Assembly: GCF_014850955.1 (NCBI RefSeq)
Contig: NZ_JACXSS010000001.1
Span: 1,674,001 to 1,738,000, forward strand
Reading direction: 5' to 3'
DNA from: Methylomonas albis
GTDB lineage: Bacteria > Pseudomonadota > Gammaproteobacteria > Methylococcales > Methylomonadaceae
Length of the DNA: 64,000 nt
The position numbers were made by a program, and so were the translations under genes. The notes beneath the pieces were generated by a model. It ran no database searches, was not told the DNA's origin, and saw only the letters and a program-made list of their open reading frames with translations. Of the stretch, positions 1 to 9,952 are shown piece after piece (the stretch's first letter is position 1; each line of letters starts with the position of its first letter).

Positions 1-1590
1 ATAGCGTTTCAGAAAAGGCACAGATGCATCTGCAACTACAAAACTAGGTATCATGCGGGATTTTACGATCCAGAAGTATTCGCGATATAACTTTATTCGT
101 GAAAATAGGCTAAGATGCTTCCTAGCCCAGAGTAGACGGTTTCTGGCCATAAAATATTCGAATATCGGGGATTCTGGGCCGCCGAAAGACACTGATACCT
201 TATGCCATATCTTTGCGGCCGGTATATAGTAGCTTTCGTATCCAAGCTTTTTGGCCCTATAGCACCAATCAGTTTCTTCGTAAGTAAGAAAAAAATCTTC
301 GTCTAATAGGCCGACTTGGTGAAATATTTCGGCAGGAATAAACATCAAACAACCAGTAACATAGTCTACCCTAGAGAATCGGTCGAAAGCAGGATCGTCT
401 TTTTGACCTAATCCTATATGTTCAAAATCAAGTTTACTAGGTAGCCAACGAGCACCAGCGTACCAAAGTCTATCTGGATGCGAATAATAGTATATTTTAC
501 CCCCCATAATGCTTGGATTATCTATAATTGCACTCGCCTCAATAAACGATTTTATTACTAGTTTATCCACAATCGTATCATTGTTCAATAATATAATATA
601 TTCTGCTCCAATTTCGAGAGCGTGCCTAATACCAGCATTATTGCCACCCGCATAGCCTTTGTTATGTCCAGTTTCGATTAAAATAACATCTGGGAACAGT
701 TTTTTAATCGATGTCAGCGAATCATCGTTTGAACCGTTATCAACAACTAAAATATTGTAGTTTAAATAATCGATTTCTTTAACCGAATTGAGGCATTCAA
801 TTGTGTCGTCTTTGCCATTCCAGTTTAGTATGATCACTGCGACTTTTGGGGTTGCAACAAGATTTTTTGCTCTTTTCGCCTCGACAAGGAATTGAAAGGT
901 TTGTCCATCCTGTTCAAGTGCTTCATACGATAGCCCTTCCGCTTCTAAAACCTTAGTAAGTCTGCGAGGAGGCAGGGGGCCATGGATGGTCCTAGAGATT
1001 TTGTTGATATTAAAACCTGCAGACCAAAAAAGTTCTTCAACACTTTTTCTGGTAAAAAACCTGAGGTGTGTGCGATCGAGAATACCCTCATTACAGTAGT
1101 CCCAACGACCTTGAATAAGCTCAGAAACTATACCCCAGTTTTGAATGTTGGGGATACTAGCAACTATTTTTCCATCTTGAGCTAATTTGCGCTTGAGACT
1201 GGCTAAAACCGTCCCTGGGTCAACGAGGTGTTCAAGTATGTCTGCGATGACGATACAGTCATAATACTCTTCTGGAATTTCATGAAGGGCGTCTTCAATC
1301 GAGTAGTTCCAAACGTGATCAAGATGCAATTTAGCAGTTTCAGCCGCTCGGGGGGAAAGTTCGACTCCGTGTATTTCTACACTCTGTCGTGATTTTAATG
1401 TAGCGCTAAATCCTCCTGCACCGCACCCGACATCGAGAACTCTGCGCGCAGAGATAGGTACCAATTCAAGTACCTCCGGGCGGGCATGTAGGTAGTAATT
1501 CTCCAAATTTGATTCTAAAGAACTGCATGTTGCCTTATCTAGCATCAATTTATTTTCTTTTATTTCGGAAAGAGTGTTTTGGAAAGGCAT
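1..1590 (-). CDS. Methyltransferase-glycosyltransferase (GT2) fusion, 3' partial
   Basis: The frame is open from an ATG at 1590 to the left edge (530 codons seen), so the C-terminus lies outside the window. The N-terminal ~220 residues are a class I SAM methyltransferase: motif I reads VLDVGCGAGG, followed by an acidic motif-II region and IADILEHL. From about residue 250 a GT-A family 2 glycosyltransferase begins (VAVIILNWNGKDDT, then LLNNDT as the nucleotide-sugar/metal motif, then GGNNAGI). It is the last gene visible in the minus-strand run behind wzt (13-bp gap). In ABC-exported glycans a methyltransferase often caps the non-reducing end and sets chain length; a capping role here is inferred from position, not shown. 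Confidence 0.85.
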   Translation of the reverse strand, partial: MPFQNTLSEIKENKLMLDKATCSSLESNLENYYLHARPEVLELVPISARRVLDVGCGAGGFSATLKSRQSVEIHGVELSPRAAETAKLHLDHVWNYSIEDALHEIPEEYYDCIVIADILEHLVDPGTVLASLKRKLAQDGKIVASIPNIQNWGIVSELIQGRWDYCNEGILDRTHLRFFTRKSVEELFWSAGFNINKISRTIHGPLPPRRLTKVLEAEGLSYEALEQDGQTFQFLVEAKRAKNLVATPKVAVIILNWNGKDDTIECLNSVKEIDYLNYNILVVDNGSNDDSLTSIKKLFPDVILIETGHNKGYAGGNNAGIRHALEIGAEYIILLNNDTIVDKLVIKSFIEASAIIDNPSIMGGKIYYYSHPDRLWYAGARWLPSKLDFEHIGLGQKDDPAFDRFSRVDYVTGCLMFIPAEIFHQVGLLDEDFFLTYEETDWCYRAKKLGYESYYIPAAKIWHKVSVSFGGPESPIFEYFMARNRLLWARKHLSLFSRIKLYREYFWIVKSRMIPSFVVADASVPFLKRY

Positions 1591-1603
1591 AATTTAACCA
1601 ATA

Positions 1604-2866
1604 TCATGTTTGAAAGTTTAGGGTATTCTGGTCATGAGGAGTCAAGTCCCACTGACCACTTAGAGCAATAAATCCCTCGTCTTGGGGAGATAGAATCGCA
1701 CGATTGATATCGTTCGCGACAACCTGTAAGGGCAAAGTATTTTCACTATAAAATACAGGTTGGTATGAGCCGGCAAGTGCTACGCCTAATCTTAAGGAAT
1801 AAATCCCGGGCAAAAATGGGAAGCTACTAACCTTATAACTTAATATATATTTTCCAGGAACTAATTTTCCTAATTGAAGTTGGTCAAGGCTTTGGCTTGT
1901 CGTTAAATAGAAAAAATCAGTAGTATGAACTCCTACGCCAAATATGGGCTCTGGTAGGGTTTTATTTATTCGGTATGTTATTTTAAACTCTATATCTTGG
2001 AGATACTTGATACTCGAAATTGGTTGTTCGTTAATGTCTAGTATTTCTATTGAGTCTAATTCGATGTCGCCACTAGTCTCTATACGAGCTTGTTTTGAGG
2101 ATATTTTTGCCTCATGAATTTGTTTATCGCTGAGTTCATAAAAAGCATTGCAGACATCTTTTGGTGAGCCATCAATAATAATTTTGCCGTGGTCCAGAAG
2201 TATTGTACGAGAACATATACGCTCTACTTGTCGGATATTATGGGAAACAAGCAATACGGTTCTTCCCTGACGATTAATCATATCCTCCATACGATCAAAA
2301 CATTTACGCTGAAAAGCTAAGTCGCCTACTGCTAATACCTCGTCGATAATCAAAATATCCGCATCCATGCTGGTCGCTATGGAAAATCCAAGCTTAACAG
2401 TCATGCCTGAACTGTATCGCTTAACCGGGGTATCTATAAATTGTTCAAGCTCTGAAAAGTCTATGATCTCGTCGAGCTTTTGTTGAATGATCCTTTTAGG
2501 GATACCTAAGATAGCGCCATTTAAAAAAATGTTTTCTCGCCCAGTCAGTTCTGGGTTTACGCCGGCGCCAACTTCAATTAAGGGGGCCACACTACCTCGA
2601 ACAATGACTTCTCCTTTCGTAGGCTTGCTTATATTGGCCAAGTGTTTGAGTAGTGTGCTTTTTCCAGCCCCGTTATGACCTATGATGCCGACGACTTCAC
2701 CTTCCTCAATATGAAAATTGACATCATTCAGTGCTTTAAATCTTTCACGTTCTTTTATAGATTGAAAACTTAGCCGTCTCAGCGTGTTTAGTGCGGTTTC
2801 TTTCAGACTGGTCAGGCTGCCTAGATGATATTCTTTGGTGAGGTGGTTGACTTCTATAATGGCCAT
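1604..2866 (-). CDS. wzt: Polysaccharide ABC exporter ATPase, Wzt-type with C-terminal glycan-binding domain
   Basis: About 420 residues. The N-terminal ATPase carries Walker A GHNGAGKST, signature YSSGM and Walker B ILIIDEV followed by LAVGD, as in the Wzt/KpsT/TagH branch. A ~170-residue C-terminal extension matches the Wzt_C-type beta-sandwich that in E. coli O8/O9a binds the modified chain terminus. The frame is open to 2935, which would overlap wzm. I prefer the ATG at 2866 because the protein then begins MAIIEVNHLTKEY, the usual start of these ATPases, although no clear Shine-Dalgarno precedes it. It pairs with the permease just upstream. Confidence 0.88.
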   Translation of the reverse strand: MAIIEVNHLTKEYHLGSLTSLKETALNTLRRLSFQSIKERERFKALNDVNFHIEEGEVVGIIGHNGAGKSTLLKHLANISKPTKGEVIVRGSVAPLIEVGAGVNPELTGRENIFLNGAILGIPKRIIQQKLDEIIDFSELEQFIDTPVKRYSSGMTVKLGFSIATSMDADILIIDEVLAVGDLAFQRKCFDRMEDMINRQGRTVLLVSHNIRQVERICSRTILLDHGKIIIDGSPKDVCNAFYELSDKQIHEAKISSKQARIETSGDIELDSIEILDINEQPISSIKYLQDIEFKITYRINKTLPEPIFGVGVHTTDFFYLTTSQSLDQLQLGKLVPGKYILSYKVSSFPFLPGIYSLRLGVALAGSYQPVFYSENTLPLQVVANDINRAILSPQDEGFIALSGQWDLTPHDQNTLNFQT

Positions 2867-2918
2867 ATAGATAAAAAATACTGTTTGATTAATCGCTGGA
2901 TGATTGAAAGTGATAGCG

Positions 2919-3737
2919 TTAGATGACATCCGCAAACCAGCTCTCGGCCCGTTTGAAGAACCAGTAGCTAAATGGCAGTATCATCAGTGTCAAGATTAAG
3001 CCTGGATAAAGAGCATGCAAATCAGGCTCGCTGGCTTTGAGTAAAACGTTTTGAAAACCGTCAATAATCCCTACCAATGGGTTGAGGGTATAAAGGGTAT
3101 AAAGTTTGTCAGACCATTCGCCAGCTGCTTGTTCTTCCAGTAGTTTTTTTTGTACCAAACTTAAAGGGTAGATTACAGGAGAACCGTACATCAATAAGGA
3201 TAGTGCGATAGGTATTGCTTGCCCGACATCCCGGTAATAAACATTCATGGCCGCGCCGAAAAAACTTATGGTTAACGCAACAATCATGGTGTAAAGGATA
3301 AATGCCGGTATCCATAATGCATAAACACTGGGAACGATTTGGTAATACGCCATCATGGCTGCGAGTATGACAAAGCTGATCAGTAACTCAACTGTTTTAG
3401 TCACCATAGCCGTTAATGGAAACACTTCACGAGGAAAATAGATTTTTTTGATCAGCGCGGCGTTGGACGTGACGCTATTCACGCCTTCCGAAACCGACTC
3501 CTGAAAGAACACCCAAGGGATTAAGGCGGCAAAAGTAATCAGCGGATAAGGAAGGTCGCCAGTTTCAATACCAACAAAACTTTTGACTAGAGTAAATACT
3601 AGCATCAGCATTATTGGCTTTAACACTGCCCATAAAATACCGAGATAAGCCTGCTTGTAACGGATAACGATATTTTTCCAAGTCAGCGCCCCAATTAATT
3701 CCCGATAAATATATACATTCTTTACGATTCCAATCAT
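2919..3737 (-). CDS. wzm: Polysaccharide ABC exporter permease, Wzm-type
   Basis: 272 residues of the ABC2_membrane family, the usual Wzm/TagG length. The N-terminal part (ELIGALTWKNIVIRYKQA) matches the cytoplasmic helix that docks on the ATPase, followed by about six membrane segments. It forms the inner-membrane channel moving undecaprenyl-linked glycan to the periplasm together with the Wzt protein encoded 52 bp downstream. The ATG at 3737 gives a normal N-terminus. Confidence 0.9.
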   Translation of the reverse strand: MIGIVKNVYIYRELIGALTWKNIVIRYKQAYLGILWAVLKPIMLMLVFTLVKSFVGIETGDLPYPLITFAALIPWVFFQESVSEGVNSVTSNAALIKKIYFPREVFPLTAMVTKTVELLISFVILAAMMAYYQIVPSVYALWIPAFILYTMIVALTISFFGAAMNVYYRDVGQAIPIALSLLMYGSPVIYPLSLVQKKLLEEQAAGEWSDKLYTLYTLNPLVGIIDGFQNVLLKASEPDLHALYPGLILTLMILPFSYWFFKRAESWFADVI

Positions 3738-3797
3738 GCTCTGCTTCTAGGTGTAAGGTTTATTCAGGCTGTTTTTACAGTATTTTGTATTTAAGTT

Positions 3798-4391
3798 CTA
3801 TTTTTTTAATTTTGCCAAACGTTTTAAAAGTGGCTTGGAGTCGGGTTTTTTTTCAAGGCCTTTTTGCAAGGTGTCTATTGCTTCTTTTGGTCGATTTAGT
3901 TTGACCTGCAGATCACTTAAGGCAGCGTAACTGAGCCAAATCTTTGGATTGATTTCAATGCTTTTTTTGTACAATTCTATAGCGCTTTTATAGTCTTCCG
4001 CTCCTTCAAGAGCTTTAGCTATGTCATAATACATTTTGGGCAGTAGTACAAAATTAGGAGCTATGCCATGTTCAAGCGGATAGCTCATTTCTCCGGCGGC
4101 TTGTTTTAGTTTATAGATTCGTTCGTCTTTATTGCTAATCTTCCATGCTATGTTGTATGTAAAGAGACCTGCACAATAATGATGAATTCCTCCATTGCCT
4201 GCTAGTCGTTTTTCCCACTGTAAAGCTCGTGCCGTGCCTTGATTACCTTTTTGATGCATTTCCTTACAATACGTTGGTAGGCCTAGGTAATCTAAATCGG
4301 TTGCTGGGAAATCTGCTTTAGCTTTTGGAATTAGCATAAAATAACTTATTAATATAAAAACTTTTATAGTATTTGATAGGAGTTTTTTCAT
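3798..4391 (-). CDS. Secreted TPR-repeat protein of the polysaccharide locus
   Basis: The ATG at 4391 gives 197 residues beginning MKKLLSNTIKVFILISYFML, a signal peptide with likely cleavage near AKA-DFP. The frame is open to 4436 but that would overlap the upstream glycosyltransferase gene and hide the signal peptide. The C-terminal ~80 residues hold two TPR units (around YKSAIELYKKSIEINP and PKEAIDTLQKGLEKKP). TPR proteins are common in exosortase/EPS loci as assembly scaffolds; no precise role can be assigned. It sits between a GT4 gene and wzm in the same orientation. Confidence 0.72.
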   Translation of the reverse strand: MKKLLSNTIKVFILISYFMLIPKAKADFPATDLDYLGLPTYCKEMHQKGNQGTARALQWEKRLAGNGGIHHYCAGLFTYNIAWKISNKDERIYKLKQAAGEMSYPLEHGIAPNFVLLPKMYYDIAKALEGAEDYKSAIELYKKSIEINPKIWLSYAALSDLQVKLNRPKEAIDTLQKGLEKKPDSKPLLKRLAKLKK

Positions 4392-4404
4392 GGCAGTATT
4401 TAAT

Positions 4405-5691
4405 TCAAATATCAATAATATTTTTTGAAAAAGCAAATAATCTATTATAAATATCTTGGATTTTTTGAGTATGAGTATGTATCGAAAATACTTCGAAAGC
4501 TTTTATTTGTGCTTTTTTGCCCAGTTGTGTGGCAAAATTTGCGTTTTGATAAAGTTTAAGAATCGATGCTGACAAGTCTTCGGCGTCCTTGGCTCGAAAC
4601 AATATGCCTGTTTCTTCATGATTTAGCATTTCAGCTGCACCGCCGTGATCAGGGCCAATTAATGGCCGTCCCATGGCCATTGCCTCTATGACAACAGTTC
4701 CCAAGGGTTCTGGGCTTGTCGAAGCTGATATGACAATATTTAGCCCATTATAAAGTGGTTCCATTTCTGCAATATGGCCAGTAAATATTATAGTGTTCGT
4801 TAGTTCTTCTTTGATCACTCGCTGCCTAAGCATTTCTCCATATGCCACACAATCATCTGGAGTGCCACCGATAATAATCATTTTTAGTTTCGGTATTTTA
4901 TCTTTTAGACTTTTAGCGGCATCAATAAATAACTCCTGACCTTTCCAAGGAATCAGCAATCCGACTAAGCCGACAGCAAATGCGTCATCAGTAATGTTGA
5001 ATTTTTGTCTGAATGCATGACCATCTGCTAGTAAGTTTAGATTGTTCAGAGCGATGCCGTCATATACCACGCTAATTTTTTCATCCGGTATTGTTAGTCT
5101 TTCGCGCATGCTGTTGGCAACCCAATGCGAGACCGAGATGAAATGATTGGGCAAGGAGTAAGCCCAGCGTGCTGAGTGAGGTCCATCAGGGTTGCCGCGG
5201 ACATGGCAAATGCTGGGGATGCGCAGAATCTTGGCAACTAATAGCGCTGCTCTGTTACAAAGCGGCTCGTTATTGGCATGGATCAGATCGGCTTTGAACC
5301 GCCATGTGCTCCAAAGTAAGTGAAGAAAAAAAGGTAAAAAATTAAATAAGTCATCGCTTCTGGCTATCAGTTGATTGAGGCAAAACCGTAGCAGTGGCAC
5401 CTTTGTTAACCAATGTATGGATTCGGTTTTTGCCCGCCATGCCACGATGTCGATATGGCGATCTGGGATATGCTCCCATAAAGCTTCATCGGCGATTTCT
5501 TGGTATTGCGGACCGTTGCGTCCCGTTACCACCAGTGGGAGGAAACGATCACGATCAAGATTTTTAACCAGATGCCTTAGGCAAATAATGGCACCGCCAT
5601 AACCAATGCCGTTTTCCACGTACACAATTCTTTTTGGGGTGTTATTGGTTGGCATGGAATCAGAAATTGGCGATATCATCGGAGAAAACAT
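4405..5691 (-). CDS. Glycosyltransferase family 4 (GT-B)
   Basis: 428 residues. An N-terminal Glyco_transf_4 domain opens with IVYVENGIGYGGA. The C-terminal Glycos_transf_1 domain has GLVGLLIPWKGQE and the sugar-nucleotide EX7E region SPEPLGTVVIEAMAMG followed by GGAAEM. It should transfer a sugar from an NDP donor to the growing cytoplasmic glycan. Start choice is uncertain: in-frame ATGs also lie at 5679 and 5655, and the domain begins shortly after the last of these. It lies 20 bp after a GT2 gene in the same run. Confidence 0.85.
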   Translation of the reverse strand: MFSPMISPISDSMPTNNTPKRIVYVENGIGYGGAIICLRHLVKNLDRDRFLPLVVTGRNGPQYQEIADEALWEHIPDRHIDIVAWRAKTESIHWLTKVPLLRFCLNQLIARSDDLFNFLPFFLHLLWSTWRFKADLIHANNEPLCNRAALLVAKILRIPSICHVRGNPDGPHSARWAYSLPNHFISVSHWVANSMRERLTIPDEKISVVYDGIALNNLNLLADGHAFRQKFNITDDAFAVGLVGLLIPWKGQELFIDAAKSLKDKIPKLKMIIIGGTPDDCVAYGEMLRQRVIKEELTNTIIFTGHIAEMEPLYNGLNIVISASTSPEPLGTVVIEAMAMGRPLIGPDHGGAAEMLNHEETGILFRAKDAEDLSASILKLYQNANFATQLGKKAQIKAFEVFSIHTHTQKIQDIYNRLFAFSKNIIDI

Positions 5692-5711
5692 TAATGAATA
5701 TTCTCATATAC

Positions 5712-6665
5712 TCAGGGTTTTGCGAATTTTTGTTTGATGACGCGTAGTGTATCGATCAACGGGGCTGGCAAGCTACTGGAGATAAAATAGAGTAGGGTGC
5801 CGAGCTTAAATTTCTGCGATAAGCTTTTGCTAAAAGCCTGTCTGGCTTTGGCATTGTCACCGCCATTAAAGTACCAGTAGCCGAGCGTCCATTGTGCCTC
5901 AGCCACTAGATTATCTGGTGATACGCCTTGATTAATCAACTGAGGCGCGGCAAAGTCACAAATCGAGTCCATGACTTTGGTCAAATTGATTAGCATGGCC
6001 TCGCTGGCTTGGGTGGCATTATTGCCGTGCTGGCGGCGCAACATCAAAATGTCGGGAAGACAGGTAATCGGGTGGCACGCGGCAATTTTTGCCCATAATT
6101 CCAAATCCTCGCCGAAGCGAATTTCAGCATTGAACATCCCTGTCTCAATCAGCGTATGGCGTTTCACCAAAACCGTGCCCGTAGGTATAAAATTTTTCAT
6201 TACCAACGCCGCGAGGGCGTTCGGAACCGGTTTGCCGGCTAGATGCTGGAAGCTTGCCAACATCTGATGTTTGGCTAATACAGAGTTTGTTATCAGCAGG
6301 TCGTCGTTGTCAATTTCGGTCATGTCTCCCGCAATCAGGTGGAGTTCCGGATGGGCTTGCAGTGTTTGGATCTGCTTGGCGATTTTATCCGGTGTCCATT
6401 GATCGTCGGCGTCCAGGAATGCAATCCAGTCGCCACTTGCTAGTTCTATGCCTTTATTACGAGCAGCGGAGGGGCCTTGATTGAGTTGTTTGTGATAAAT
6501 GATGGCATGGGAAATATCCTTAACGATCTGTTCAGTGTCGTCCATTGAACCATCGTCCACCACAATAATTTCGTCTACTTTACTGGTTTGAGCCTGAATG
6601 CTGCTGATGGCGGCGCGAATAAATTTCGCACTGTTATACGCAGGGATGACGGCGCTGATTTTCAT
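5712..6665 (-). CDS. Glycosyltransferase family 2 (GT-A)
   Basis: 317 residues beginning MKISAVIPAYNSAKFI, with IIVVDDGSMDDTE and the metal/nucleotide-binding motif FLDADDQW: a canonical inverting GT2 core in the first ~220 residues. The remaining ~90 residues are helical and similar in style to O-antigen transferases. It has no membrane segment, so it probably acts on lipid-linked glycan at the inner face of the membrane. Neighbours on both sides are polysaccharide genes on the same strand. Confidence 0.87.
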   Translation of the reverse strand: MKISAVIPAYNSAKFIRAAISSIQAQTSKVDEIIVVDDGSMDDTEQIVKDISHAIIYHKQLNQGPSAARNKGIELASGDWIAFLDADDQWTPDKIAKQIQTLQAHPELHLIAGDMTEIDNDDLLITNSVLAKHQMLASFQHLAGKPVPNALAALVMKNFIPTGTVLVKRHTLIETGMFNAEIRFGEDLELWAKIAACHPITCLPDILMLRRQHGNNATQASEAMLINLTKVMDSICDFAAPQLINQGVSPDNLVAEAQWTLGYWYFNGGDNAKARQAFSKSLSQKFKLGTLLYFISSSLPAPLIDTLRVIKQKFAKP

Positions 6666-6701
6666 GTGTGGCTGAGTAAAGTTTTCAATACTTTAGAGAT
6701 T

Positions 6702-7940
6702 TTATGAACTGGTTTTGCAAATTAGCCAGGCTGGAATAAATAAACCCGTGAAATAACCGATCAGTGCTAATTTTTTATGCCGATAGTATAGCCGATATAG
6801 AAAGGCGCCGATTTTACGGTAGATACGGGCTAGTTTTAGTGTCGGCCATAGGCGCTGGTTGAAACGATTACGGATATTGTCGGTTTGGTGTTGCAAAAAC
6901 TCACCAAGTTCGGGGGATGCCAAGAAGCGGATATTGGGCAAGTCTACGCTAATTTGCGTTAAAAGCTGATCGAGCCCGGCTATAGCCTGTTGGCATTCTT
7001 CCGCCGAGCGCGTGTAATTGTAACGGTGCGTGGAAATACTGACAGGCAGGGCTTGGCGATACGCTATTTCGGCTTCGGCAAACGCGCTATTCGGGGTGTT
7101 TTTGCCGTCGACTGGCTCGTACATTACGTTGCGAACCAGATAGGTCTGTTCGAAACGATTGGTATTTCCTACCCGAATTAGAGGCGGGTCCTGAAAATAA
7201 TGACCGGTTTGATCACGCCCGGTACAACGGTAGCCGGCGGTTTGAATGGCAATGATATTTTGCTGTTGCCAACTTTGCTCGATGTCATCGTTCCATAGAT
7301 AGCATGGAGCGACGGTGCTGAGGCTGGGATAACCGAACATGCCGGTGAAGTAGTTCATCGCGTTTGCGACTAATGATTGGGCGTCTTCAGCGCTGATTGC
7401 TTGGGTAGGTAAATGACGGCCGTCTACATAATGGCCTTGCAGAGGCGAATCTAGTTTCTCCCAGTCCCACCAATCGATACTTGAACGGGCTGTGGAGAGA
7501 CGCGGGTCTTGTTGTTGGCATAATTCAGCAAAAGCCTTGCCGTTTAGATGTTCCATGCCATGCAGTTGCGGCACCAAGGTGTCTTGCTGTATGCCTAGCT
7601 GCAGGGCTGCATAAATAGTTGGGAAGTCTTTGTCCAGCATGCGTCTGTGGTATTGGCCCGTGGCGTCGATTTTCGCAACATCGGGTACGGCTAAGACCAT
7701 ATCGGCGGTCAGTATTGCGGAGCGATTCACCGAATCTTTATGTTGGGATAGCATGCCGAGCAGTTGCTTTAAGCGTTCTGCGTGAAAGTCGCCGCCGGGC
7801 CCCCAATCGTCGCTTTCGATTAAAACCGGTGTATCGGCAAAATACGGTTCACGCCACGTGGCGATAAATAAGGATTTCTTCCATAGCCATAACGCGGCTA
7901 TGCACGTCAGCCAGAAACCTAAAAAAAACAGAACTACCAT
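6702..7940 (-). CDS. Membrane-anchored NodB-like (polysaccharide deacetylase fold) protein
   Basis: 412 residues with a hydrophobic segment at each end (residues 1-20 and about 385-405). The middle is a distant carbohydrate-esterase-4 domain: VLIESDDWGPGG supplies the paired Asp of motif 1, HGMEH matches the HxxxH metal motif 2, and a late STHRYNYTR may supply further active-site residues. Such proteins remove N- or O-acetyl groups from exported polysaccharide. Sequence divergence leaves the substrate unknown, and the call rests on motif spacing. It is the first gene of the minus-strand run and is divergent from the exosortase gene. Confidence 0.55.
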   Translation of the reverse strand: MVVLFFLGFWLTCIAALWLWKKSLFIATWREPYFADTPVLIESDDWGPGGDFHAERLKQLLGMLSQHKDSVNRSAILTADMVLAVPDVAKIDATGQYHRRMLDKDFPTIYAALQLGIQQDTLVPQLHGMEHLNGKAFAELCQQQDPRLSTARSSIDWWDWEKLDSPLQGHYVDGRHLPTQAISAEDAQSLVANAMNYFTGMFGYPSLSTVAPCYLWNDDIEQSWQQQNIIAIQTAGYRCTGRDQTGHYFQDPPLIRVGNTNRFEQTYLVRNVMYEPVDGKNTPNSAFAEAEIAYRQALPVSISTHRYNYTRSAEECQQAIAGLDQLLTQISVDLPNIRFLASPELGEFLQHQTDNIRNRFNQRLWPTLKLARIYRKIGAFLYRLYYRHKKLALIGYFTGLFIPAWLICKTSS

Positions 7941-8199
7941 AGATTTTGTTTAATAATTAAAAAGCTTGATTATCGTATCGACCAACGCACTGAGCTTTCA
8001 TCGTAGCAGAGATTAGCGAAGTAGCTTAAAACCAATCGGCAAATTTTAAACGCCGTCGATCTTTCAGCGAACTAATGATAGCCGCGGGAAATTACAATTC
8101 GCTAAAATTTGGAATGAGTCTAGGCTCAACAGCATACAGACTACACGGGTGTTCATGCTGGGATACCTGCATAAGACTCTAAATAGCAGAGGAAATAGA

Positions 8200-9723
8200 A
8201 TGTTAAAAGCGTTAGGACTGCCAGAGCATTGGCGTAAACCGCTACTGGGTGTCGGATTGGTTACATTGGTTTCGGTAGCTGTTTTTTTTGAGACATGGGA
8301 TTCAATTGTAGCCATTTGGTCGCGGTCGGAAACTTTCACGCATGGTTTTTTAGTGGCCCCGGTCAGTCTATGGTTGATTTGGTTACGTCGGGATCACTAT
8401 CGAGATTTACAGCCGGCTTTTAGTAAATTGGGTTTGCTGTTTATTGTCGCCAGCGGATTTGGTTGGTTAATTGCCGATTTGGTGCATGTGGCGGTGATCC
8501 AGCAATGGGCCGTAGTTGGGGTTTTGGTCGGTGGTTTTTGGGCGGTGCTTGGCGGCCATGTCATCGCGCAAATGTTGTTTCCGATGGCATTCTTATTTTT
8601 GATGGTGCCATTTGGGGAAGCATTTATTCCTCCATTAATGGAATATACCGCCACTTTTGTCGTTACCTTGATCAGGCTATCGGGAATGAGTGTTTATCGG
8701 GAAGGGTTGTTCTTCACTCTAACATCGGGTAACTGGTCGGTAGTAGAAGGATGCAGCGGCTTACGTTATTTGATCTCGTCGCTAACGCTAGGGTCGGTAT
8801 ACGCTTATCTCAATTACAGCAGCTATAAGAAGCGTACTATCTTCATTGCGCTCTCGTTTTTCATCCCGATTCTAGCAAACGGTTTGCGTGCATATTTGAT
8901 CGTGATGATAGGGCATTTCAGCAATATGAAACTTGCTGCGGGCGTTGATCATATCGTTTACGGCTGGGTGTTTTTTGGGCTTGTCATGTTTGCCTTGTTT
9001 TATTTCGGCTCTTTTTGGCACGATAAAGATGCAGGTGGGCCGGCCTCTTCCGTCCTTGAATCGCCACTGGATGGTACCGCTGGGGGTTCAGCGACGAGTT
9101 ATAGGCATTACTGGTCCGCGCTAACCGTAACAGCTTTATGCGTTTCAATTTGGCCAATTGCCTTGCAAAGGTTATCGGCACTGCAAGCAGCACATATAGA
9201 AGTGCCTGCGCGATTTAGTCGACCTGCTATGCCTAATTGGCAGTCGGTTGTAGGGCCGGATTGGGGTTGGGAACCCAGTTTTAAAGGCGTGGTGGCGGAT
9301 GCCAAAGTTTATCTAAGCGACGGTCAATCGGTAGTCGGTATGTATTTTGCCAATTTCGGCGATGAAACCCAAGGTGGTGAATTGGTCAACTCGCAAAATT
9401 ATCTGGTGCCGCAAAAACATCCGGTATGGCGAATACTGCATGACGATATGATTCCCATGCAGTGGGCGGATGATAAAATCGGAGGCATCGAAGAACTGGT
9501 ATTGAACAGTACGCAACGGAGCCTGTTGGTGGAACGTTGGTATCGGGTTGGTGACAAAAATACCGCCAATGCCTATCAGGCTAAATGGTGGCAATTGCTT
9601 AAACGTTTGTCGGGCGATGCATCCCCGGAATTGCTTGTGGTGTTGTTTACTGATACGCCAAATGGCGATTACGGTTTGGCCCGGCAAAAATTGAAACAGC
9701 TCGCCGTGGCGTGTTGTAATTAA
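8200..9723 (+). CDS. xrtA: Exosortase A fused to an EpsI domain
   Basis: The ATG at 8200 is preferred over one at 8149 because AGAGG at 8188-8192 sits 7 bases upstream. The 507-residue product begins [11 protein letters not shown]. The first ~290 residues are a multi-pass exosortase with the expected catalytic triad: Cys in [10 protein letters not shown], Arg in NGLRAYLI and His in VDHIVYGW. The C-terminal ~210 residues are a periplasmic EpsI domain ([13 protein letters not shown], then MYFANF), the fusion typical of XrtA. Exosortases cleave PEP-CTERM tails and pass proteins to the envelope. No PEP-CTERM substrate is seen in this window, but the EPS genes around it fit the family's usual setting. 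Confidence 0.92.
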   Translation: MLKALGLPEHWRKPLLGVGLVTLVSVAVFFETWDSIVAIWSRSETFTHGFLVAPVSLWLIWLRRDHYRDLQPAFSKLGLLFIVASGFGWLIADLVHVAVIQQWAVVGVLVGGFWAVLGGHVIAQMLFPMAFLFLMVPFGEAFIPPLMEYTATFVVTLIRLSGMSVYREGLFFTLTSGNWSVVEGCSGLRYLISSLTLGSVYAYLNYSSYKKRTIFIALSFFIPILANGLRAYLIVMIGHFSNMKLAAGVDHIVYGWVFFGLVMFALFYFGSFWHDKDAGGPASSVLESPLDGTAGGSATSYRHYWSALTVTALCVSIWPIALQRLSALQAAHIEVPARFSRPAMPNWQSVVGPDWGWEPSFKGVVADAKVYLSDGQSVVGMYFANFGDETQGGELVNSQNYLVPQKHPVWRILHDDMIPMQWADDKIGGIEELVLNSTQRSLLVERWYRVGDKNTANAYQAKWWQLLKRLSGDASPELLVVLFTDTPNGDYGLARQKLKQLAVACCN

Positions 9724-9761
9724 TTCAGACGCGTTGCGATAAATTCAAGTCGAGCGGGGCT

Positions 9762-9787
9762 GCCCTTCGACAGTCTCAGGGCGAACG
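9762..9787. repeat. Short dispersed-repeat-like palindrome
   Basis: GCCCT (9762-9766) and AGGGC (9778-9782) are inverted around a TCGACAGTCTC core and followed by GAACGG. This resembles the CCCTTCGAC...CAGGGCGAACGG sequence seen dispersed between genes in many proteobacteria. It lies in the 229-bp gap between xrtA and manC. Confidence 0.4.
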
Positions 9788-9952
9788 GTTAAGCTTTAAT
9801 TAAACGGGGGGCAATGTATTGAGTCAATCTGATGAAAGCCATAGCGCAAATGACCCGCTTAAGCCGCTCAAACCAAGGCTTGACCTCAACAGTTATCGAG
9901 ATGTTAGACTAGCTCAACACATTTTCATTCAGCCCGTAAGGAAAACGACATT

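Noticed and set aside
982-1185. Plus-strand 67-codon frame near the left edge
   Set aside because: It lies wholly inside the uninterrupted minus-strand methyltransferase-GT2 frame, which has clear motifs.
8064-8339. 91-codon minus-strand frame overlapping the start of xrtA
   Set aside because: Lies opposite a clear exosortase gene, has no recognisable product, and would overlap its translation start.
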